Below, in pieces: positions 7,321-14,722 of a DNA stretch of 64,000 bases (position 1 is the first letter of the stretch; each line of letters opens with the position of its first letter). The notes beneath the pieces were generated by a model. The model ran no database searches, was not told the DNA's origin, and saw only the letters and a list, made by a program, of their open reading frames with translations. Source of the stretch: CAZYBU01 sp964645775 (lineage in GTDB: Bacteria > Spirochaetota > UBA4802 > UBA5550). The stretch spans positions 62,001-126,000 of the forward strand of contig CAZYBU010000002.1 of the NCBI GenBank assembly GCA_964645775.1. Direction: 5' to 3'. A program made the translations under genes and the position numbers.

Positions 7321-8361
7321 GTGCCGGAAATGAACAGACTCCATGAAAACGAACACCTCTCCATGGAGGTTACGACCCGTTGCACTTCCGCCTGCAGGCA
7401 CTGTTTCGCCCGGGCCGGCCTGGATAATGACAGGGAACTGTCCCCGGATACGGCCCTGGCCTTCATAAAAGAGGGCAGAGACCTGGGTTACAACCAGCTG
7501 CACATTACCGGCGGGGAACCCCTGCTCTATCCGGCTCTTGAAGAACTTCTCACTCATGCCGGTGAACTGGGCTACAAAAGAATACTGGTCAACACAAACG
7601 GCCACCTCGTTAATAATGACACCCTCTCAAGGCTCGCTCAATTAAATGTAATACTTGAGTTAACCGTCACACTCCAGGGTCCGGCTGAACAGCATGATCA
7701 TTTTCGCGGCCCTGGTAGCTGGCAGAAGGCGGTACGGGGCCTGACCCGGGCCCATAACGCGGGCATACCGATAACTATCTTTACGCCAGTGGGTCATTCC
7801 CTTCTGGATTTCCTTCCCCGCTTTGCGGAATATATCTTTAAACGCTGGCCCCGGATCGGGGGAATGGATCTTATCCAACTGATCCGTGTAACAGGAGATG
7901 GGATCGATCTTTCGGATGAACTACTCCGACCAGGTGACTTCATTACACTTGTACAGAAGACGGCCCTCATGAACCTCTTCGGGATGAAGGTTCGCTTACT
8001 GGAAAATCCCCTGGGAAACGCCGCGGCCCTTGCCATGGGCATGACAGGTTTCCCCCCTTCTGAGAACATCCACCGGCCGGGAAGGATCATCCTCATGGCG
8101 GACGGGACCCTGGCTCCGGCCCATTCCAGCAGGGGTTTCAGGTGGAATTATACTTTCGGCCGGCTGGAGGATATAATACAGAGCGACAGGTACCTTTCAA
8201 CCGTGGAACCGGACCGGTTTACATGTCCCACCTGCGACTTTCATGTGATATGCGGAAAAGCCGGAATGACACGCCCATCCTCCCCCAACCGTGACATGGA
8301 AGAGGCCCTCTACTGTAAGCGGGTAATGTCCCTGGCCGCGTCCCCGGCAAAGGAAAAATAA
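7321..8361 (+). CDS. Radical SAM protein with C-terminal Cys-rich (SPASM-like) region
   Basis: The protein has 346 residues. The radical SAM cluster motif CTSACRHC (CxxxCxxC) is at residues 21-28 and is followed by the SAM-binding ITGGEPLLYP and LVNTNGHLV strands. The C-terminal third has a cysteine group (CPTCDFHVIC and a later ALYC) typical of SPASM/twitch auxiliary iron-sulfur sites. SPASM enzymes mostly modify peptides or small metabolites by radical chemistry. The gene follows the isoprenoid-fold gene with a 26-base gap. Its stop abuts the stop of the convergent kinase gene. The start is uncertain: GTG 7321 or ATG 7330, neither with a strong ribosome site. No obvious precursor peptide lies beside it. 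Confidence 0.85.
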   Translation: MPEMNRLHENEHLSMEVTTRCTSACRHCFARAGLDNDRELSPDTALAFIKEGRDLGYNQLHITGGEPLLYPALEELLTHAGELGYKRILVNTNGHLVNNDTLSRLAQLNVILELTVTLQGPAEQHDHFRGPGSWQKAVRGLTRAHNAGIPITIFTPVGHSLLDFLPRFAEYIFKRWPRIGGMDLIQLIRVTGDGIDLSDELLRPGDFITLVQKTALMNLFGMKVRLLENPLGNAAALAMGMTGFPPSENIHRPGRIILMADGTLAPAHSSRGFRWNYTFGRLEDIIQSDRYLSTVEPDRFTCPTCDFHVICGKAGMTRPSSPNRDMEEALYCKRVMSLAASPAKEK

Positions 8362-11300
8362 TCATAGAACCTTCTGTCGGGCCTTTGACTCTTTCATCCC
8401 ATCAGTCACTTTCGCGGGAAGGTACCGGCAGACCAGAAGGGTTATGTCATCCTCCGCGGCGATGTCATTCTCCTTCTGATAGAAATGGTTTACCAGGTTT
8501 TCCGCCGCCTCCCGGGCGCTACCGCGGCTGGAGGCGTCAATAAAGGCGTCACCCACCATTTCCGGGTTCACGGGAGGAAGGGGCTCCTTCGTGCTGACAC
8601 GGTAGTGACTTTCGTAGAGGCCGTCTGTATAGACAAAGATCGTCGAGTCAGGCTTCAGTGTTAGATAGCTGTTTTCATAAACGGAATCGTCGGAAAGACC
8701 GACGATAAGACCTTTGGGACGGACCCACTCCAGGCTGTTGCCGTGAACCACCGCCTGGGAAGGATGGCCCGCGGATGCCGCGACCATCTGCCCGTTATCC
8801 AGGTCCAGGTCCATGAGGAACGCGGTAAAGATGATCGTCTTGTCGACATGGGCCGTGCAGAAACGTTTATTGATTCTCGTCAATATCTCTGCCGGGGTCA
8901 GATCCCCGTCTTTCAGCAACGTGTATTCCGTGACGATGGTAATACTGTTCAGGGAGGCGTTGATTCCGTGTCCCGTGGCGTCGGCAATAAAAAACCGTAC
9001 CCGGTTCCCGATGAGAGTGACATCATAGACATCTCCCCCGATGGTCATAAGGGGCCGGTAATGGAGAAAAGTTTCGATATCAGGATGGTCTACCCAGTCG
9101 GTCATAAGCCGGTCAAGAAAACGGGCCGACATCTCCAGGTCTTCGGAGATGACAGATTCCCATTCCGTTAATCTTCGCAGGGTATCGGCGAGCTGGGTGG
9201 TCCTCTCGTAGAGGGAGGTCTTAAGCTCTTCCCGGTTCCCCTCGAGGTCGCTTATGAGGGACTCCTCCATGGTAATAACGTTACGCAGGGAGAGCTGGTT
9301 CTCAATGCGAACCAGCAGTTCCCGGGGGTTAAAGGGCTTGGTGATATAATCGTTGCATCCCAGGGTAAAGCCCTTCACCATGTTCTCCACCTGACCCAGG
9401 GCTGAAACCATGACCACCGGGATAAATTCCGCGTGGTCTCTTCGCATCATCCCAAGCATTTCGTATCCGCTCATGCCGGGCAGCATAAGGTCAAGAAGAA
9501 CCAGGTCCGGGACCTTCTCCCTTATCATATCCAGGGCCTCTTCCCCGGTTTCCGCCATCCGCACATCGTACCCGGCATTTGAAAGTATCCGTTCAATGAC
9601 CTGGAGATTGACCGGGTCATCGTCCACGGCCAGAATATCGGCCCCCCGTGAAAGCGTCTCCAGGCCCACAGGCTTTCCGCCTTCGATTTTGCGGGCATCT
9701 TTATCGATCGAAACCGAGATTTCCGTTTCATAGGCAGGATGGTGCACCACGTCCCTGTCGATCTGCCGTGCGTCAATACCCTCCACTTCGGGCATAATGG
9801 GCAGATACACGGAGAAGAGGCTCCCCTTACCCGGCTCGCTCTCCACCTCAATGCGGCCGCCGTGCTGCTCCACGAGGTACCGGGTAATGACCAGGCCCAG
9901 GCCGCTTCCTTCGGCTCCCCTTGAACCCTCCAGACGGAGGTAGGGGTTCCACAGGTTCTTAATTTTATCGGCGAAGATGCCGATACCGGTGTCCCGGACA
10001 TCGAGGCGAACGCCCTCACCTTCCGGGCCCACGGTAACCAGAACCTCCCCTTCCCGGGTATATCGCACGCCGTTGGAGAGGAGATTCATAAGAACCTGTT
10101 CCATTCTGTTTTTGTCCGCCGTTATGACCGGCGTTTCCCGGTCTACCTCACATCGGAGAACCAGGTTGCCGGCCTCGGGCAGGGCCCGGGCCAGGGAGAC
10201 GGTTGCAGGCGCCAGGTCCCGGAGATCCACTCTCTCGAGGTAAAGGTCGGACCTGCCGGCCCGGATGCGGGAGAAATCGAGGATCTCGTTCACCAGTGTG
10301 TTGAGACGCGTGGCGCTGGAGAGGACCAGGTCCAGATCTTTTCTCTGGTCTTGCGACAGGTTTCCGCCATTTTCCAGGACGTTCCCCGTAAGCCCGATGA
10401 TACCATGAAGGGGGGTGCGGAGTTCATGGGAAGTGGTGGCCATGAAATCGTCTTTCATTCTGTCCAGGACCATGAGCTGGGTATTGGCGTATTCCAATTC
10501 ACTGTAGAGCCTGGCATAACGAAGGGAGAGAATCCATGACAGCCCCACAGCGAGGGCCAGGAAGGACTCAACTATCATGGCGTCACCCGGGATTAACTCA
10601 GTAAAAACGCCGATACTGTATAAAAGTAACGCGGTATGCACAAGCATGGCTCCGGTCATATGCCTGGAGTAATCCTTGTTCAACCTCAGGGCATTGAGCA
10701 CTAGAATAATCAGGTAGATCACAATAAAAAGCAGGCTGGAGACAAAAGGTGAATACAAATAAGCATTATAAAAGGTTATTCCTCCCGTAGCGCCATATTC
10801 AACCAGCAGGGCGAGGGGGAAAAAGCTGTAAAAGAGATTTACGATGATAAAGACAGGTCCGATTTTGAAGGAAAAGAACCGGTAAACAAAATGTAACAAC
10901 ATGATGACCATGAAGACCGCAGAAGCATAGAGTGAAAGAATATAGGCCAGACGATAGTCAAGTATATAGAGAATCAGCCCGGAAAAACCGAGCTCCCAGG
11001 TGCCCACCATAAAGCTGAAGATACTGAAATAGAGAGAAGCCCTGTCCTGTCTTCGTAACAGAAAATTGATGAAATAGAAAAAACCGATAAAAAGGGCTAT
11101 CCCCACAAAGATACTACTGTAGATCATGAAATGATTCCATTCTGCCTCTACGATCATTTCCGGTCCTATTACAACATGATGCATAAGACCTGACCATCCA
11201 TCCAGGGATGATGTTCTAAGAGCTATCCTGTTAATGCCGGGGACAAGCAGGGAGGAAGGGATATGTACCAGGGCAGGCTTTCCTGCGCGAACCGGAAACA

Positions 11301-11697
11301 CTCCCGTTTTGTCCGGTTTTCGAGTCTCATGAATCAGGGTACCGTTACAAAAAACCTGCATACCCCGTTTACCCTGGTGAAGGATCATAGCCAAGTCGCG
11401 GGGATTGGAATCAAGTTTCAGGTTTCGTATGAACCAGGAGTTCTCTCCACCCTTCAAATTGTGCTTCTTCCATACCATTGGATCATAGATTTTTTCAATA
11501 CTGTGCGATTCGTCAGGCTTCCAGGAGGGGTCAGCGCATTCATGAAGGTCCCCGGGGATAAAGATCCAGGAATCCAGTTTTACCTCTTTTTTAAGGACCT
11601 CTTCAGATACTGGTTCAAGTGCGTACAAGCCACTGTTTAGAAGAAATCCCCAAAAAACAGTGGCGATAGCAAAAAGAAATATCGCTGAGTTTTTCAC
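8362..11697 (-). CDS. 7TMR-DISM hybrid histidine kinase with receiver and PP2C (SpoIIE) output
   Basis: The protein has about 1111 residues from the GTG at 11697, chosen because it follows GGATGG and opens a clean signal peptide (MKNSAIFLFAIATVFWGFLL). A TTG at 11718, right after the previous stop, is the alternative. Order: periplasmic 7TMR-DISM extracellular domain (about 40-190); seven membrane helices (190-405); HisKA with phospho-His in SHELRTPLHG (about 425); HATPase_c (EGSGLGLVITRYL, about 600); receiver ILAVDDDPVNLQ with Asp in LVLLDLMLPG (about 690-805); coiled coil; and a PP2C/SpoIIE phosphatase with IGGDVYD and IADATGHGINAS metal-binding Asp residues (880-1090). It therefore senses outside the membrane and ends in a serine phosphatase. 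That suggests control of an anti-sigma/anti-anti-sigma switch, although no such gene is next to it. Confidence 0.9.
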   Translation of the reverse strand: MKNSAIFLFAIATVFWGFLLNSGLYALEPVSEEVLKKEVKLDSWIFIPGDLHECADPSWKPDESHSIEKIYDPMVWKKHNLKGGENSWFIRNLKLDSNPRDLAMILHQGKRGMQVFCNGTLIHETRKPDKTGVFPVRAGKPALVHIPSSLLVPGINRIALRTSSLDGWSGLMHHVVIGPEMIVEAEWNHFMIYSSIFVGIALFIGFFYFINFLLRRQDRASLYFSIFSFMVGTWELGFSGLILYILDYRLAYILSLYASAVFMVIMLLHFVYRFFSFKIGPVFIIVNLFYSFFPLALLVEYGATGGITFYNAYLYSPFVSSLLFIVIYLIILVLNALRLNKDYSRHMTGAMLVHTALLLYSIGVFTELIPGDAMIVESFLALAVGLSWILSLRYARLYSELEYANTQLMVLDRMKDDFMATTSHELRTPLHGIIGLTGNVLENGGNLSQDQRKDLDLVLSSATRLNTLVNEILDFSRIRAGRSDLYLERVDLRDLAPATVSLARALPEAGNLVLRCEVDRETPVITADKNRMEQVLMNLLSNGVRYTREGEVLVTVGPEGEGVRLDVRDTGIGIFADKIKNLWNPYLRLEGSRGAEGSGLGLVITRYLVEQHGGRIEVESEPGKGSLFSVYLPIMPEVEGIDARQIDRDVVHHPAYETEISVSIDKDARKIEGGKPVGLETLSRGADILAVDDDPVNLQVIERILSNAGYDVRMAETGEEALDMIREKVPDLVLLDLMLPGMSGYEMLGMMRRDHAEFIPVVMVSALGQVENMVKGFTLGCNDYITKPFNPRELLVRIENQLSLRNVITMEESLISDLEGNREELKTSLYERTTQLADTLRRLTEWESVISEDLEMSARFLDRLMTDWVDHPDIETFLHYRPLMTIGGDVYDVTLIGNRVRFFIADATGHGINASLNSITIVTEYTLLKDGDLTPAEILTRINKRFCTAHVDKTIIFTAFLMDLDLDNGQMVAASAGHPSQAVVHGNSLEWVRPKGLIVGLSDDSVYENSYLTLKPDSTIFVYTDGLYESHYRVSTKEPLPPVNPEMVGDAFIDASSRGSAREAAENLVNHFYQKENDIAAEDDITLLVCRYLPAKVTDGMKESKARQKVL

Positions 11698-11718
11698 TTT
11701 CCATCCATGCTTGAACAA

Positions 11719-11949
11719 TTAATATGAATTTTTTACCTGTAAATCTGAACCATACTTTAGAATGGAATCCCTGTTCGTAAGTATCTTTTTACAATCTTCA
11801 AGGGATACACCCTCATAATTCCGGTTCTTAAAAAAAGTAAGTAATTCATCCTCACCAGGGTTTTTTCCAAGAAGATCAATAAAAGCTATTACCCCTTCTT
11901 CATTTTTATCGTACCTGGCATCCGCAATAAAATCGACAAAATCGGCCAT
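11719..11949 (-). CDS. Small 76-residue protein, possibly Nif11-like
   Basis: The product has 76 residues, is acidic and has no membrane segment. The central part (VIAFIDLLGKNPGEDELL, then NYEGVSLEDCKKIL) follows the pattern of Nif11-type leader domains: a helix with FxxxLxxxP, then GYxxSxEDxxxxL. The match is weak and there is no Gly-Gly cleavage motif or Cys/Ser-rich core peptide, so it is probably not a RiPP precursor. Its stop is at most about 20 bases before the start of the large kinase-phosphatase, so it is co-transcribed and may be a signalling partner. A purine-rich GCGGGAGGATGTC sequence precedes its ATG. Confidence 0.6.
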   Translation of the reverse strand: MADFVDFIADARYDKNEEGVIAFIDLLGKNPGEDELLTFFKNRNYEGVSLEDCKKILTNRDSILKYGSDLQVKNSY

Positions 11950-11984
11950 GACATCCTCCCGCGTGCTATACTAAAAATTATTGC

Positions 11985-12218
11985 TTACTTTTTAATCAAA
12001 TGCATCCGACCCCGAAGAGAATAATACGCATCGCGATTATTCCTCTCAATAAAAGTGTTACAAAACATACAACCACTGAAACGACTAAATCGTACAGTAT
12101 CCTTAAAGTCAATGAATTTTGCCTCAGGGGAGCAATCCGAAGTCGAAAGGACCATTTTATTGCGGTCGCCAGCCTGAGGGAAATCCCTCGAAATGAAGAT
12201 CACCCGGGCAAACTTCAT
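11985..12218 (-). CDS. Hypothetical 77-residue protein downstream of queH
   Basis: The open frame starts 12 bases after the queH stop on the same strand. The product begins MKFARVIFISRDFPQAG and contains CMFCNTF. I recognise no family. Codon choice is more AT-rich at third positions than in the neighbours, and there is no convincing ribosome site, so this may be a decayed gene or chance. Confidence 0.3.
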   Translation of the reverse strand: MKFARVIFISRDFPQAGDRNKMVLSTSDCSPEAKFIDFKDTVRFSRFSGCMFCNTFIERNNRDAYYSLRGRMHLIKK

Positions 12219-12230
12219 TACATCGGGTGG

Positions 12231-12839
12231 CTATGATGTCATGGCGGGATTATCTTCTCTCCAGCTGCGGGAACGTTCCAGCCACATTTCATTCTTCTCC
12301 CGCTCCAGACGAGAGTAGACGCATCCACAGTAGTTCTGCCTGTAGAAGCCGCACTCCCTCGAGATTTCCACGGATTTCCTGAAACCGTCTTCTTTCTTGA
12401 AGTCCGCCTCCAGAAAGGGCACGCCGAATTCTTCCGACAGTTCACGGCCGATGCGGTTTATGGCTTCCGCGTCCTTGTGGGGGCTAATGGAGAGGACAGT
12501 GGAGACCCGGTCGAACCCGAGCCTGCGTGCCTCCTGGAAGGTCCTTTTCAGGCGGAGATCGTAACACCTGTGACACCGGACTGATCTCTCGCCCATGAAT
12601 CTGAAGGGATAGACCTCCCGGGTCCACTCCCGCATATCCGGTTCAACCTCGATCATCGGAAAACCGCGCGCTTCGGCGTAGTCTGCAAGTTCAGCCTGCC
12701 GCTTCTCGTACTCACGGCGGGGATGAATATTAGGGTTAAAGTAGAAGGCTGTTATGTCGTACTCTGGAGAGAGAAGTTCGTAAACATAACCGATACAGGG
12801 AGCACAGCATGTATGAAGAAGCAGACGCTCCCGGGACAA
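12231..12839 (-). CDS. queH: Epoxyqueuosine reductase QueH
   Basis: The protein has 202 residues. Family signatures are LLLHTCCAPC at the N-terminus, RCHRCYDLRL in the middle and NYCGCVYS near the C-terminus. These cysteines bind a 4Fe-4S cluster and a second metal in QueH (formerly DUF208), the non-cobalamin enzyme that reduces epoxyqueuosine to queuosine in tRNA. The start is a TTG eight bases after the stop of the preceding gene; the conserved LLLHTCCAPC begins five residues later, so no long extension is possible. Using QueH rather than the B12-dependent QueG is common in anaerobes and spirochaetes. No other queuosine genes are nearby. Confidence 0.93.
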   Translation of the reverse strand: MSRERLLLHTCCAPCIGYVYELLSPEYDITAFYFNPNIHPRREYEKRQAELADYAEARGFPMIEVEPDMREWTREVYPFRFMGERSVRCHRCYDLRLKRTFQEARRLGFDRVSTVLSISPHKDAEAINRIGRELSEEFGVPFLEADFKKEDGFRKSVEISRECGFYRQNYCGCVYSRLEREKNEMWLERSRSWREDNPAMTS

Positions 12840-12847
12840 GACACTAC

Positions 12848-13204
12848 CTACTTAAGGTATTCCTGAACGAAACTGTTCAGTTTCTGTAGATTATCCGGAT
12901 TCGTTCTACTCTCAAGCCAGAGAAGAAGATGAGACCGGACACTGTTCTCCATGGAATACTCGTGGTGAATGACGTACTGTGCTATGTCGAACTTGATCGC
13001 CTCGAATATGCTCTCAGCCTTTGCGAAATCGGAGGGACAGGTGCCGAAGGTCTCGCAGATCTTGGCCACGATCTCGTGCTTATCCATCTCCCTCACTTCA
13101 TCATGCCACTCTTTGTTGTAATAACGGTTCTCCCTGAGGGATACAAGCTCGGAATCATCCAGCCGGGTGTTGTAAGAAAAGGATACTGATTTAAAATCAG
13201 ACAT
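12848..13204 (-). CDS. Hypothetical 118-residue cytosolic protein upstream of queH
   Basis: I do not recognise the family. The ATG at 13204 sits seven bases after a GGAG site; an ATG at 13210 is too close to that site. The product begins MSDFKSVSFSYNTRLDDSEL and is rich in charged residues, with one hydrophobic helix around IFEAIKFDIAQYVIHHE and no signal peptide. It ends eight bases before queH and shares its promoter. Those points suggest co-expression but say nothing about function. Confidence 0.7.
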   Translation of the reverse strand: MSDFKSVSFSYNTRLDDSELVSLRENRYYNKEWHDEVREMDKHEIVAKICETFGTCPSDFAKAESIFEAIKFDIAQYVIHHEYSMENSVRSHLLLWLESRTNPDNLQKLNSFVQEYLK

Positions 13205-13240
13205 AATCATTCTCCAGAATTTGTGTATATCTATACTGCA

Positions 13241-13269
13241 AGTGTAAATAATCCTTTACGATTCGTCAA
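13241..13269 (-). promoter_or_regulatory. Sigma-70 promoter for the 118-residue protein and queH
   Basis: On the minus strand TTGACG is separated by 17 bases from TACACT, with the start codon about 37 bases further on. Confidence 0.5.
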
Positions 13270-13304
13270 CACCGGGTGGCCGTTTATTCAATTTTTTTAC
13301 CGTT

Positions 13305-14669
13305 TTATTTTCTTTTTTCATCGATTTTACCTGTTGTTAGATCAATAACCAGTTCATTATCCGCGGGAGGAAGGTCCCTCCACCAGCCGTAGATCAAATC
13401 CTGCCTGAGCCATCCTACCAGCTTGCCCATGAGACTGGCATCTTTCAAAGAGAATGGTTTCTCCGGCATAGTCTCATCCCCGGCCAGGTGCGCCAGGTAA
13501 GCCCGGGCAATCTGGGGCGCCAGGAGCTTTATGTCCTTTTCCGGGACGTGGTATCCCTCCAGCGCGTCCCTGGCCAGGCCAACGGTCCCGTCAAAGACAT
13601 ACTGCCGGGCAAATCGCTGGAAATCATCGGGATGTGAGGGAATAGTCTTTATATACCGGCTTTCAATCTTCATGACGCTGTTCCGGATGGTAACCAGCCG
13701 GTAGGGACAGGGCCAGGTCACGAAGGAGCCGGTCTCAATATCGTAGAGGTTGGCATTATAAAGGGGAAAGCTTTTCACCGTGATATCCTGGGCATGGAAA
13801 TGACCGGTAAAGACCGTCCGTACGCCGTAAAAAGCGAACATGCGGGAAAGGATGTCACCGTTGTCGACAAGGTACTCCCCGTAATTCTCCTCGTTAGTGG
13901 AATAATGCTCCATGATTCCATGGTGCATAAAGGCGATGACACCTTTCCCTTTCTTACGGGCCTGGATAAGCATCTCCTCGATCCACTTCAGGGTCTCCGT
14001 GGGGAAGCGTCCGTCGATCTTCGGGTACTCATGGGGAGTGTTCTCCCGCCAAAGGCAGGAGTCCAGGGCCAGGAGCCAGAGGCCCTTAACCGGTTCAGCC
14101 ACGTAACTGAGGGAATGTTCATCGGAATAGATCGCCTCACCGTACCCGAATGAATCATAGAGGTTACGGAACTCATCCGGCTTCACGCTCTTCACCTTCT
14201 CTGTCTTATCCCCGACGTATTTTACGGCTTCGCTGCTCAGGATGTCGTGGTTGCCGGGAACCACGTAAGCCTTCACCCCGGGGGAAAGCTTCGAGAGATA
14301 GCCTACCACCTTCCTGTGATTGATGACCTCGCCGTCCTTTGTCATGTCTCCCGGGACCAGGACAAAATCGATCTTTTCCCGGTTAATCCGCTCGATTCCC
14401 CTGGCCAGCACCTCTTCTGACTCCCGGAGGAGCTTGCGATCACCCGCCAGGTACTTCTCGAAGGCCTTCCCGCTGGTACCGAGTTCACGGGAATGAAAAT
14501 GCGTATCCGTAAAGACCGCGAAGCGGGCGTCTGGCCAGGAGATATCCTGCCGGGGGCCATCACCCTTCCCGGTCATAAATTTCAATTCAACATCACCCGG
14601 GGATGAACATGAAAAGAGCAGCAGAGATGAGATGATTATTCCGGATACGTGCCTCACTGATATCTTCAT
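13305..14669 (-). CDS. Calcineurin-like metallophosphoesterase lipoprotein
   Basis: The protein has 454 residues from ATG 14669, chosen because it begins a proper lipoprotein signal (SGIIISSLLLFSCSS). An ATG at 14726 overlapping the previous stop in ATGA fashion is the alternative and would add a 19-residue leader. Dimetal-site motifs are FAVFTDTHFHSRE (DxH), LVPGDMTKDGE (GDxxxxG), YVVPGNHDI (GNHD), FMHHGIMEH and FTGHFHAQD (GHxH). It should hydrolyse phosphate esters in the periplasm or at the outer membrane, with the substrate unknown. It is translationally linked to the upstream 7TM-PP2C sensor and may act in the same envelope response. Confidence 0.88.
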   Translation of the reverse strand: MKISVRHVSGIIISSLLLFSCSSPGDVELKFMTGKGDGPRQDISWPDARFAVFTDTHFHSRELGTSGKAFEKYLAGDRKLLRESEEVLARGIERINREKIDFVLVPGDMTKDGEVINHRKVVGYLSKLSPGVKAYVVPGNHDILSSEAVKYVGDKTEKVKSVKPDEFRNLYDSFGYGEAIYSDEHSLSYVAEPVKGLWLLALDSCLWRENTPHEYPKIDGRFPTETLKWIEEMLIQARKKGKGVIAFMHHGIMEHYSTNEENYGEYLVDNGDILSRMFAFYGVRTVFTGHFHAQDITVKSFPLYNANLYDIETGSFVTWPCPYRLVTIRNSVMKIESRYIKTIPSHPDDFQRFARQYVFDGTVGLARDALEGYHVPEKDIKLLAPQIARAYLAHLAGDETMPEKPFSLKDASLMGKLVGWLRQDLIYGWWRDLPPADNELVIDLTTGKIDEKRK

Positions 14670-14722
14670 AGTTGCTTTCTCGCCTTTTTTAAAAGTCTCA
14701 TATTCCAAAGAAAATGTCACTT

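Noticed and set aside
12000..12236. 78-codon plus-strand frame between the small Nif11-like gene and queH
   Set aside because: It has no ribosome site, no recognisable motif, and overlaps a minus-strand frame with somewhat better context.
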